Shown piece by piece: positions 1 through 11,800 of a DNA stretch of 35,224 bases (positions are counted from its first letter, which is position 1; each line of letters starts with the position of its first letter). Under the pieces are notes generated by a model that was given only the letters and a program-made list of their open reading frames with translations, had not been told where the DNA came from and did not search any database. The translations under genes were made by a program, and so were the position numbers. This stretch comes from Syntrophaceae bacterium UBA6255 (lineage in GTDB: Bacteria; Desulfobacterota; Syntrophia; Syntrophales; Smithellaceae): NCBI GenBank assembly GCA_002441205.1, contig DJVN01000195.1, positions 25,364-60,587 on the forward strand, read 5' to 3'.

Positions 1-1
1 G

Positions 2-655
2 GATGTCGAAATTGCACAAAAAGAACTGGAATCGGCGAAACTGGACATTGAAAAACTTCAAGTGGCCAACGAGATATTAAGAATACAGGTCGAAACCGTC
101 GAGGCGGCCATGCAGCTGATTGATATTGATGTTCGGATTGCTTCAACCAAAGTGGATATTGCTCAGACGCAACGCAACATTGCCAAGATGGGATTACTCG
201 CAGACGATCTATTAATTGAACAGGCGAAAACAACGATTGAACAGGCAGGCATACCCATATCAGAAGCGCGCATCTTACTGGCTCAGGCCAAGTATGACGA
301 CGCCACGGCGGAAGAAACCTATATGAGAGAGCTTTTAACCAAAGAAGCAGAAAACTACACGAACCGATTGAATCTAAAAGAGGCTCAATTTACTTCCAAG
401 GCGCAGAGCTTAGAGCATAGGCAACAGCTTCAAGATGCCGAAAACCTGCTGAAAGTGGATCTGTCCAACCTGAATCTATTGTTGACCGCCGATGATGCGG
501 CAAGTCAGACCGCAGTTGATAATATCAAGGTTGGTGAAATATCACAGAAGGTAAGTCTCGCGTGGTCTAAGGTTTATGCAGCGATTGCGGCGGCTGAGAA
601 GTCGGCGGCGGCTGAAATCACAACATCCCTGACGCATACCGTACAGAAGGTATAA
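2..655 (+). CDS. Coiled-coil phage protein, 5'-truncated by the window edge
   Basis: The reading frame is open from the first bases of the window, so the true start lies upstream; a GTG at position 62 is internal and has no Shine-Dalgarno. The visible 217 residues are dominated by A, E, Q, K, I and L in heptad-like order, which suggests long alpha-helices or a coiled coil. There are no cysteines and no membrane segment. It is followed two bases later by the next gene and lies just upstream of the giant polyvalent gene, so it is probably a virion or DNA-ejection protein of the late operon. I recognise no family; the structural role is inferred from position and composition only. Confidence 0.75.
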   Translation, partial: DVEIAQKELESAKLDIEKLQVANEILRIQVETVEAAMQLIDIDVRIASTKVDIAQTQRNIAKMGLLADDLLIEQAKTTIEQAGIPISEARILLAQAKYDDATAEETYMRELLTKEAENYTNRLNLKEAQFTSKAQSLEHRQQLQDAENLLKVDLSNLNLLLTADDAASQTAVDNIKVGEISQKVSLAWSKVYAAIAAAEKSAAAEITTSLTHTVQKV

Positions 656-657
656 AA

Positions 658-1917
658 ATGGATGTAAAAAATATCATACAATCAATGAAAGGATTATCGT
701 CCGGTTCGGCGGTGTTGGCAAAGGTCGTCGAAAGGGCAACGGATATATTACTGACAATGGAGCCTGGTGATCTTGTGGGGCAGGATAAAGCAACCGCCGC
801 GCCTATTGCCACGGATTTATGGTATTTATGGTATCATCAAAATTTGATGCAAAAATATTATGCGGATGTTGAAGGAGAAGACTTTAAACATAAAGATTAC
901 AGGGAATACATCGAAGAAAATCTGAGCTTTTTAGAGCCGCTTACCGGATTGAAGCCGCTTAAGGCGTTGATTGATCTTGAAAAACATTTGGATGTTGAAA
1001 TCGGGTTTGGCAGTATCATCCCCAATCAGTATGCGAACAACGGAATTTACTGGATCAACACAGCATTCTTTGAGTTAAAGGTTAAAGATACAGCATTGAA
1101 TTATCCTTCCGTGGGATCGGACGGATTTAAAACATCCCCGAATGATTATGTCGGGTATATCGCCGTTCCCATCGGCCAGCTTGGAACGATGGAAACCATA
1201 TCTCTTCTTCAGGAAACAAATCTTTCCGGTTATCGGGTGGATGAATTCTACCAGAAACTTCCGGCCGTACTCGAAGATAAGGATAAGCCGACCGTCCAGC
1301 AATCTCCCGAGATGTTTCCCGATATGAAAACAGATTCAGGTCAGCAGTTGGCCGGGAAGAATTATTGTTACGGAAAGCAGATTATTGCCTCCGGATATTA
1401 CAAAGAAGACCGCGACGTTGAGTTATGGGCGGAAAATATTAAGGATTACGGGGAGGATATTAAGCCGAAGAAATGGCTGCGCTATTGGATTCACAAAGAC
1501 AGCACTATGCCCGTGCCCGGTGAGTTTATCGGATTATTGACAAGGCCGGTGGCCGCTCCGCCTCATGTGTGGTGGTTCCAGGAATCAGCGCCATTTCTTT
1601 ATGCCGGTAACTGGATGGAAACCGGAAACCTAACTTCCGGCGTTGTCATGGAGAGAACTCTTGAAGAAGACCGGCTGGACGGCGGGACCGGAGATTTATA
1701 CCTGGTGAAAATTCAGGGATGCGAATTGATGATAGAAGCAACTGATTTTTGCCGGTATTCAGTAGGCGATAGGGTGGCAGTTCTGAAAACGGGCAGTCTC
1801 GCGCCGGCGGAGAAGGCGTATTCATCCAATGACCAGAAATATTTGAAAGAAAGTGATACAAAAACCTTAGTTATAAACACGGATCGTGTTATTGTTCCAT
1901 TGAACTTTTACAAGTAA
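658..1917 (+). CDS. Phage late protein of unknown function (419 aa)
   Basis: The ATG at 658 follows the previous stop by two bases, so the two genes are translated in one operon. The 419-residue product is a mixed alpha/beta, soluble-looking protein rich in aromatic residues (many W and Y), with no signal peptide, no membrane segment and no motif I can assign. The C-terminal third contains short beta-rich stretches, compatible with a virion component. Its place between a coiled-coil protein and the genes leading to the giant polyvalent protein suggests a structural or ejectosome protein. Function is unknown; that it is a real gene is well supported by length and tight spacing. Confidence 0.8.
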   Translation: MDVKNIIQSMKGLSSGSAVLAKVVERATDILLTMEPGDLVGQDKATAAPIATDLWYLWYHQNLMQKYYADVEGEDFKHKDYREYIEENLSFLEPLTGLKPLKALIDLEKHLDVEIGFGSIIPNQYANNGIYWINTAFFELKVKDTALNYPSVGSDGFKTSPNDYVGYIAVPIGQLGTMETISLLQETNLSGYRVDEFYQKLPAVLEDKDKPTVQQSPEMFPDMKTDSGQQLAGKNYCYGKQIIASGYYKEDRDVELWAENIKDYGEDIKPKKWLRYWIHKDSTMPVPGEFIGLLTRPVAAPPHVWWFQESAPFLYAGNWMETGNLTSGVVMERTLEEDRLDGGTGDLYLVKIQGCELMIEATDFCRYSVGDRVAVLKTGSLAPAEKAYSSNDQKYLKESDTKTLVINTDRVIVPLNFYK

Positions 1918-1930
1918 AGGAGTGACTATC

Positions 1931-2854
1931 ATGGCACGTATAAACCTTCAATCACTGATAGATGAAGTCCTGAATATGGCCAAGGAGAATCAGGCGATCA
2001 GGAAGAAAAAAAGCGAACCCTCTCAAAGCTGGGATGATACTGAGGCAGGGCAATCTTATTGGAAAGATATCCGGGCGCGGAATACTGCCACGGAGCTACA
2101 AAAACTTGATAATCAGGGCAGAGACAGCGGAAATACTGCGAGAAATGAATCAGTTGGAGGTTTAGCCAGGCAAGGCTTAGGGGCGCGTCAAATCGATGCA
2201 CCAAAAACAGACATCGACAGCGCGATAGGGAAGATGATTGAATCAAATGCCTTTACTGATAAAGACGGGAAGTTCGACCAGAACTTATTTATGGAGACAC
2301 GTAGAAAACTGATAGAGCAAAGCACACCTGCCGCGCCAGTAATTGCTCCGACACCAGAAGATAAAGCCGCCGCGGTCTATGGCGGGATGAATAATAGAGA
2401 CTTTAAGAAGGCCGTAAATGATTCTAATTCGCAACTTCCAACCGGAGGGTTTGGATATATCGAGGGGGCTGGGCCGAACAGTAAGGTGCGGTTTACCAGA
2501 GTTCTTGGCGATTCTGTTTCTTTTGGAAATAATATTCGACAGCAACCAAAGGCAACAGAACCAGTAAAGACAGAAATGCCTCCGCCAGCAAAAAACATTC
2601 GGGGGCTACCACCGGAAGTTGCACAGGCACAAAGGGGATATGAAGCTAAGTATTCACTTTGGGATCGTGTTGTAAACGCAATAGGGAATCAAGGGAGTGC
2701 TGAAACTGGTATTGCGCCAGAACAGCCATTTCCTGAACAACCAACCGTTCTTCATAATCGCAATAGAAACAATGAGCTATTCAAGCGCAAGAAAAAACAG
2801 GGAGAAGAAGATATTGACGCCTATTCAGCGTGGAGCAAAAAGAACAGATTTTAA
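1931..2854 (+). CDS. Hydrophilic phage late protein, unknown function (307 aa)
   Basis: I choose the ATG at 1931 because AAAGGAG lies at 1915-1921, nine bases upstream; an in-frame GTG at 1922 would overlap that ribosome site. The protein is rich in N, Q, K, R, G and P, and looks largely disordered, with low-complexity proline/alanine stretches in the middle. Its last residues carry a YSAW-type motif followed by lysines; a similar YSAW motif occurs near residue 812 of the giant protein encoded next. This hints at a shared packaging or docking tag, which is inference. It lies 11 bases upstream of the giant gene. No family recognised. Confidence 0.75.
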   Translation: MARINLQSLIDEVLNMAKENQAIRKKKSEPSQSWDDTEAGQSYWKDIRARNTATELQKLDNQGRDSGNTARNESVGGLARQGLGARQIDAPKTDIDSAIGKMIESNAFTDKDGKFDQNLFMETRRKLIEQSTPAAPVIAPTPEDKAAAVYGGMNNRDFKKAVNDSNSQLPTGGFGYIEGAGPNSKVRFTRVLGDSVSFGNNIRQQPKATEPVKTEMPPPAKNIRGLPPEVAQAQRGYEAKYSLWDRVVNAIGNQGSAETGIAPEQPFPEQPTVLHNRNRNNELFKRKKKQGEEDIDAYSAWSKKNRF

Positions 2855-2865
2855 GGGGTGTTTAA

Positions 2866-5800
2866 ATGGCCTTCGATATTCTTTCGTATAGGGATAAGTA
2901 TAAAGATTATTACAAGGGGAAATCCCTTGATGAAGTCGCCCAAGATGTTTATAGTGGAGGGGGCTTTGATAAGAGCGACGATTACGACACCTGGAAGAAA
3001 AATACCGGCATTGATTCTGTATTAGAAGAAGACCGCAGGCGGCGCAATCCCACGTTCACGGACAAGTTAGCCAACGCCGTCGGATTATCGGAATCAGCCC
3101 GGGAGCATATTGATAAAGACCGTGGTTTTCTTGGTGATGTTGCGTCCCGTGGCGCCCGCGGTGTTGTTCAGGCCGCAAAGCAAGTCGGCGGCGCTATGCG
3201 CATGATGGACTTTGACGCAACCAGCGACGAGGGGCTTGTTGGATCTATCGGTAAAAAATTAACCGATTTTGCTGCCGGTGCGGAGAAATACGATTTACTT
3301 AAACCTGATCTCGGAGAAGTTACCGGGAAAGAGGGCTTTGTTAAGCGCGGTTTTATGGGTGCAATAGAAAGCACTCCGGCCTCTCTATTGCCGTTTGCGG
3401 CAGGCGTAGCAGGCGGGTTTCTTACCGGTGGTCCGGTGGGCGCATTTATCGCCGGCGGCGCAACATTATTCGGTACATTCGGCCTTGGTGAATACCAGAA
3501 CACTTTTGATGAAACGGTCAAGCAGTTACGGGAGCAAGGCGTTCCCGAAGACCAAATAGGGGATATGGCTCACAAACATTCGCTTACAACAGCCGTTGCC
3601 GAGGCGGGTGGCGAAGTGGTGGGCGATCTCGCGGCGTTGACTTTCTTCGGTGCATTGGGCAAAAAAGCCGCGTCACAGGCCGTGAGCAAGACGATTAAAG
3701 AGCTTGTCAGTAGCGGCGGCATTAAAGAATTTATGAAAGCCGTGGCAAAGCAGGCACCCTTTGAGGCCGGTTCTGAAATGGGCACAGCCTATATCCAGAC
3801 GGAAAGCGCCCGCAAATACGGCCTGACCGATATGAGCACGGGAGAGGCGGTTGCTGAATCCATTCTTCCGGCCGTCTTTATGTCGCTGATGTTCGGCGGA
3901 AGCATTCGCGGGATGCAGGCGGTTGAAGCGCATAACCTTTATAAAAAACTCAATTCTCAAAATCCAATGGAGCGATCAGAGGCCGCAGTTTCAATCGCTC
4001 AGAGAATGGATGATCAGGAATCACAGAAAACATGGCTGGACACAGCCGATAAATATATTGAAGCCGGGCAGGAAATTCCACTGAGCCAGCCGATAGTTGA
4101 CTTTGCCACGCAAAAAACCGCCCAGGACGCCATGTCAAAGGAAGAGCAGGCGAAGGAAACTTTCCGCTCCGGGATCGTCAATGCGGTGGACAAAGGGATA
4201 TCCGCCGGCGAATACGAGGGCAAACCTTTCACGCCTGATCATGCGCTTGAATTAATAAAGCGCGGGCAGGATGAAGGCGTCTTTACTCCCGCCGATCTGG
4301 ACACATTCAAGGACAAATACCCGCAGTTAAAAGACGGCCTGAACGTCTTAATAGCTGAAAACATTACGAAAAAAGTTGATGAAGTTGTAACAAATACTGT
4401 AACAAAACCCGCGACAAATACTGCCACGGAAAAAGATGTTCCTATCAATGAACCGGAAATCCCGGCAGTCTTCAAGTCTATGCCGATTGAGGAATTAAAG
4501 AAGTTCGCCGATGATGGGAATAAATTCGCCAAAATGGAACTAGGCACCAGAACTCAAGAGACGCCCGACATCAAATCCCTTGAGGATAAAATCGCAAAGA
4601 CAGAGGCGTTTCTTTCCAAAAACGAGAAGAGCAAAGATACAAAGCGGTATAAACAGTATGCCGAAAAACTTGAAACGGACAAAGCGAAGCTGGCGGAATT
4701 AACCAATCCGGCCAAAAAAGAACTCCCCGCACCGGAAGCCAAACAAGACAGGGGAACGCTTTACGATAAAGAAGTAGAACTTAATAAAGATAATACGACT
4801 GACCGATATAAAACACCGGTGACCACCCAAGAAGATTTGGATAACGCTAAACAATGGGGGGCATCGCTTGACAAGGACACAATAATCGTTTCTGCTTCTG
4901 GTCCAAGATTTAAGGTCATGCAATCAAAATCAGGAAGAAAATCTTTACAAGAAATTGATGAAGATGGCACCGAAGTTGGCAGTGGATACTTTATGGAAAA
5001 GGGGGACGGTCTTAATTGGCTGGCCACTTCTAAAATAGAACAACTCCCCGCGCCTCTCTCACAAACCGATGCCGCGACAGTAGGCACAAAGGAAGTGAAG
5101 GCCGGGGAGTCTTCTAAACAGAAATATTATACCGATAACGGAAGTGTTGGAAGTTTCAATGCCAACGATAAAACCGTATTAAAGGATATTGCCGATAAGG
5201 GGCTTCAATCTTTTGATACCTTTGAAGAAGCCGATGCCGCAAGAAAAGAATGGATAAAAACAGAACAGGTTAAAAAAACAGAAACGAAGAAAGCGGAGGA
5301 CGCCGCAGATTATTCCGCATGGCAGAAATCAGAACAGACAAAGAAAGACAATGATATTATACTGCAAGAATTTTCTGATTTACAGGGGAAACATTTTCCC
5401 GATAATGGAGCCGGACGAAATGAAATGTCTCAGGCGTTCAGCCAATTCAGAAAAGAAAATTCAACGACTGGTAACGATTGGTGGGATAAACCACTAGAAG
5501 AAAAACAGGCCGGATTAAAAGAGTTTGAGAAACAGTTTGCACCTACCCAAGCAGAGGGGAAGCAACCGTTAATTGAGAAAGCCCGTAAGTATAAGACTGC
5601 GGAGGAGTTTGTAAAGGCGCAGAATAACCGTTATCAAAAAATATCGGGTAATGAAGTTGACGGAAGAATTGCAGAAAGCAAAGAAGATATTATTGCCGAT
5701 GCTTCAGAAACGATTGGAGCGGAAAGGCTTACTCCCGAAGTCCTCGACGCCAACGCCGAAGAAGTAGATGACTTTTTCAATGACTTTTCAACCGTCGAAC

Positions 5801-8800
5801 TCACCGAAGAAGAATTAGCTTTTGCCTCAAGAGACGAAGAAGCCCCCCGCACCGAAACCACCGCCGCCGGAAAGCAAGTAACCATCCCCGGAGCCAGCGA
5901 ATCCGAAACCTTTTCCTTAACAGCAAAAGAGCCTGTCAATGCCCTTGCCAAAGGCGCGAAACTTACCCCGCAGAACTTACAGCCTAAAGAGAAGAATGCG
6001 GATATGTTTGGGGAGAAAGAGGCGGAAGAAAAAGAACCGGCCCGATTAGCCGCAATCGGTAAAATTACCGGGAGCCGTGTAGATCGCGCCGAAGCAAAAG
6101 GATATGAATTTGCTTATGGCCCGTCCGACAAAGAAACAAAGGACGCAATGGTTGGAATGTTCGCCGGTAATTACGCAGAAAGATTAATCGACGCCGGAAT
6201 TACGATTGTAAAAACTCAAAAAGAAACCGCCGTGGACCTTTCCGCGAAGTCAGACTATGGCTCAAAAAATACAATCTTTACGGAAGATAAAGCGGCCAAA
6301 GCCCGCGCAATCCTAAAAGAGAAACTTAAAGGCACCCAATTAAGCGTCGGCATTGATCCTGAAATATTAACTGCCGGAATTGACCTTGCGGGATATCATA
6401 TTGAAGCCGGGGCGCGTAAATTCACAGATTATGCCAAGGCCATGATTGACGATATAGGCGATACGATTAAGCCTTATTTAAAATCACTATATCTCGCAGT
6501 CCGCAATTATCCCGGTGTTGAGAAAAACGGCATGAATACCGAAGCAGAGATTGATGTGATTGACATAGATTCTGCTGTAACAGGGCAGAAATCGGAGGCA
6601 AGCCCCTACGGAACGGTAGCCGATAAAGTTGCGGAGAAGCTCAGTAAGAAAGAGAAATTTACCCGTAACGAATTATTCTTTATGTGCAAGGACGCTTTCG
6701 GCGGCACACTGGCAGAAGGGAAGTTCTCAGCCAAAGACGCTTACGACGCCATGGAAATGGGGATTAATAAGAGGATCGAAGAGTTAGGCGTAAATCCGCG
6801 GGTCCCGCATGGATATTTCGTGAAAAAACAAATTGACAAACTGAACGACCTTTTTGATCTTATTCCAACTCAGACCACGCGCACGGAAGAAATGGACGAG
6901 TTTCAGCAGTTTAGTACGCCGCCCGCGTTGGCTTATGTTGCTAATTGGGTGGCGAACCTTAAAGAGAAAGATGTTTATCTTGAACCCTCAGCCGGGACCG
7001 GCAACCTTGTTACATTCGCCAGAATCGCTGGAGTGAAAGAAACGATTGTCAATGAACTTGCGCCGCGCCGCGCCGCAATTCTTAAGGAATTGGGATTTGA
7101 TAAAGTCTATTCTGAGAACGCCGAGCAGATCAATAATATTCTCCCGGAAGAAATCAGGCCGACCGTCGTAGTGATGAATCCGCCTTTCTCTTCCACGGCC
7201 GGACGGATGAAGGGCAAAACTGATTCAACCAATATTACCAAGCACATTGAACAATGCCTATTAAGATTACAGCCTGGTGGCCGTCTTGTGGCGATTACGG
7301 GCGAGGGCATGACGGAGAATAAAGCATCGTTATATCCGTGGTGGAAGAAGATCGAAAAACAATACAATATCCGTGCCAATATAGGCATTGACGGTCAGGC
7401 TTTTGCTAAAATGGGTACGTCTTTTGGCAATCAAATAATCGTCATTGACAAGCCTAAATCCCTTGCTATTCCCAAGGAAAATGATTATAATATAATCAAG
7501 GGCAAGGTCAATAAGATTGAGGATTTAATCAACCTTTTAGAAGGAGTCCGAAATGAAAGAATTAATCCCGCAGAACAGCGAGAAGCTCAATCAGGAGAGC
7601 AAGAAGGCGCTGTTATCCCTCAAAAAGAAACCGGACGAGACGGGGCTGTATTGCCTGCAACTGGCGGAGTGGTCACTAAAGAACAGCCTGGACGATCCGG
7701 ACGGGCGGCTGACAACGACGCTGGAAGAAATGAAGGGCTGGAACCCGGCGGACGTAATGAACTATCTGGAAAGAGAGCCGGAAACAAACGAGCCGAAGGA
7801 CGCAGTGGACTGGAATCTGGTCAACAACGATCCGAGGGAACTGGCCGATCAAATACTGCTGGCGATACACGACAATCTGACAATAACGCTCCCGTCTTAT
7901 CCGAAGAAGAAGTTAGTGGCTTAACCGTTGAACAGCGAGCCGACGTTGAGAAAAACGACGAGCTAACCGACGCCGTTTATAATACATACACCCCTGCAAA
8001 ATTAACTATCTCTAATTCAAAAGAACATCCCGGAAAATTGGTTGAGTCCGCGGCCATGGCTTCTATTGAGCCGATTGACCCCAATTATTCCCCACGCCTG
8101 CCAGAGAAAGCGATTAAATCAGGCGCAATCAGCATTGCACAGCTTGAAGCGGTTGTTTATGCCGGACAAGCGCACAGTGAGATTTTACCGAACGGAGAAC
8201 GTAAAGGCTATTTCATTGGCGACGGAACCGGTGTAGGGAAGGGACGTGAGATTGCCGCTATCCTTTGGGACAACTGGAACCAGGGCAGGAGAAAGGCCGT
8301 CTGGTTAAGCCAGAATTCCCCTTTAATGAAAGACGCTCAGAGAGATATCGCCGGAGTAGGATGGGACAAAGGTCTTGTCTTTGATATCCAGAAAACAAAA
8401 CTAAAAGAAAGTATAAAGCATAAAGAGGGCATCGGTTTTGTTGGATATGGGACACTAAGAACAAAAAAAGTCGTTTCCGGGAAAGAAATCAGCAGGCTTA
8501 ATCAATTTACTGATTGGCTCGGCAAAGACTTTGACGGCGTTATCGTATTTGATGAAAGTCACAACATGGGAAACGCTCTTCCAATGCGCGGCAGGCGGGG
8601 AACCTCTAAGCCCTCCGCCACTGCTTTGGCCGGAATAGAATTGCAGAAACAACTCCCGAAAGCCCGTGTTGTCTATGTTTCAGCGACAGGCGCAACGGAA
8701 GTTATGAACCTTGCTTATGCTGAACGCCTTGGACTTTGGGGCGACAAGACGCCTTTTCCTAATGCAACAAGTTTTGTGACCTCTATTTCTTCCGGCGGCA

Positions 8801-11800
8801 TTACCGCTATGGAAATGGTGGCCATGAACATGAAAGCCAACGGCGTATATCTGGCCAGATCATTGGCTTATGATGATGTGAAATACGAAAGGCTTCAACA
8901 CGACCTTACTCCAGAACAACGGAAAATTTACGATGAACTTGCTGGCGCATGGGAAATAGCCCAGCGTGATATTGATGCTGCCATGACAGCGACCGGCATA
9001 ACAGACGAAGAAAGAACTCTTAACGGGGAAGCAAAGTCTCATGTTATGTCGGCATTTTGGGGCACGAATCAACGCTTCTGGAACCAGATCATTACCTCGA
9101 TGCAGATGCCGACGGTTATCAAAGCGATAGAAAAAGATATAGCAGATGGCCATGCTCCCTTGATTCAGCTTATCAATACCAATGAAGCCGCGCAGAAACG
9201 GGCTATCAGCGGAATGGAAGAGGACGACACTCTTGAAAATCTCGATATAACCCCGAAGGAAATGCTGATTGAATACGTGAATAATTCTTTCCCTGTTCAC
9301 CAATTCGAGAAATATCTTGACGAAGAAGGGCATGAGAAATCGCGTATTGTCATTGACTCCAAAGGCAATCCGGTTCTTAACGCTGAGGCCGTCCAGATAA
9401 GAGAAGACCTTTTAACAAAACTTGCGTCTATACGGGTGCCGGACGGCCCGCTTGAAATTGTGCTAGATCATTTTGGAATTGAAAACGCGGCGGAAGTCAC
9501 CGGACGCAGCCGAAGAGTTGTTTATAAAGATACAAAAGACGGACGGAAAAGAGTTGTCGAGGCATGGGGCAAAAACAAAGGTATGGCCGACGCCGATGCC
9601 TTTATGAACGATAAAAAGAAATTGCTTGTCTTCTCTCAGGCAGGTGGCACAGGCAGAAGTTATCACGCAGACAATACCGCCAAGAACAAACGATTAAGAA
9701 GGCATTATCTTATTCAGCCGGGATGGAGGGCGGACGTTGCAGTCCAAGGACTCGGACGTTCTCACCGGACAAATCAGGCGCAGGCCCCCGAATGGGTGCT
9801 TGTTACTACTGATCTTGAAGGACAAAAAAGATTTATCTCTTCTATTGCCAGAAGGTTGAGTCAGTTAGGAGCATTGACCAAGGGTTCACGCGAGACAGGC
9901 AATCAGGGTTTATTTAACTCACGGGATAACCTCGAAAGTCAGGAGGCAAAAGACGCTTTCCACCAGTTATTAAAAGACATCTATCATAATGATGTTGACG
10001 GTATGACCATGGGCGAATTTATGGACATGACCGGATTAAATAATATCATTGACAAAGAAACCGGAGCACTTAATGTAACGAACCTGCCGGAAATCAATCA
10101 ATTTCTTAACCGCATATTGAACATGAAGATTGACGTTCAAAATAAGATGTTCAGCGAATTTGCGAAGCGATTAAATATTAAAGTGGCCCAGGCTATGGAG
10201 AACGGCTCACTTGATGTTGGCGTTGAAACGATCCGCGCCAAGAGAACGGAAAAACTGAATGAGCAGGTTGTCTATGAAGATCCAAAGACAAAGGCGAAAG
10301 CTACTTATCTTGAAGTGGAATTGACGCATGATGCCAAGCTTCTACCGTATGAAAATACCCATGCTTATAATCAATATGGCTATGTGCAGAATATTAGAAG
10401 CGGGAGAATTTGGGCACTGGCTTATCAGAAGAGCAAAACGGATTCAGAAAGCGGCGACGTTACCCCTCATTATTCAGCAGTAGGGGCGAATTATAATTAT
10501 CAGGACATCTCGGATAAAGATGTAAATAATCCGGAAAAATACAAAAAGATTCCGAAGGAAGAGGCGAAAGCGCTTTGGGATGCTGATTATAACAAAATGC
10601 CGAAGGAAGTAAGCGAGCGTGTCCACATGGTTACGGGATCAATTCTTCCTATATGGGACAGGCTGCCGCAAGGCGAGGGAACCAACAAAATTTACCGCCT
10701 TCAAGTGGACGGAAAGAATATTATAGGCCGCGTTATCCAGAATAAATATCTTGACGCCACGCTGAAAAAACTGAACGCACAGCGCAAGCAGGCCAATTAT
10801 AAACCCCAGGATATCTTTAATAATGTTCTTCATCATGGGTATGCTTATGAATTATCAAACGGATGGGAAATAAAACGCCGCAAGGTTGCCGATGATTACC
10901 GGATTGAACTCGAAGGGCCTGATTATGTTCACACCGACGAACTGAAAAAATACGGTATTTTTACCGAGAGGATATCTTACACCACAAGATATTTCATTCC
11001 CGCGGATGAAAAAGGCGTCAATGCGATCAAGGAAATTATATCCAGCCGTCAGGTTGTTGAGGAAATAGCATCCGGCAAAAAGAAAGGTCAAGTCACCACA
11101 AAAGACGTTGAGTTTATGCACGACAAAGGAGAGTACGCTATAGGTCAAAAAGGCTCCTTCCAACTTCCCACCCTTGCCGAAGTGCAGGACGTTTTCAAAG
11201 GGCAGAAGGTAACGCAATTAAAGAACGGCGCTTATTATATCGAAACTAAGGCCGGAGCGAATGTTATTGTTTCCGCCGTGGATGAAATCACGCCTTCCAA
11301 GATATCCCTGAGCGTCGGGTACAGCAAAGGCCATTTAACCGAAACAGAGGCGATTGCCGGCAGATACCAGAAGGGAATGATTGACCTTGTAAAAGGACAG
11401 GCGGACAAGTGGACGCTTGCCCATGAATCAGTTCACTTCATGGAAGACATCGGAGTGATTAACGATAACGAAGCTAAACTCCTGAAACGTCACATTCAGA
11501 ACCTTACACAAGAAGGCAAATGGGAAACTCTGAATAAAGACGATATCGGCGGAGCGGAAGATCGGGCGGAGTTTTTGGCGCAGAATTTACAGAAAGAACC
11601 GAAAGGATTGCTTGGCCGGATCATCAACAAGATTCAGGAATTCATTGATAAGCTGGTAAATGTATTCGGTAGAACCGTCCGGGGTATTACCAGAGACATT
11701 AAGACCGGGGATATTTACGGGAAAGAAACCAACGAACAGAGGGAAGCGCGGCTTGATTTGGAAGGCGGCTTGAAAAACGAATCTAAATCTGCTAATAAAT

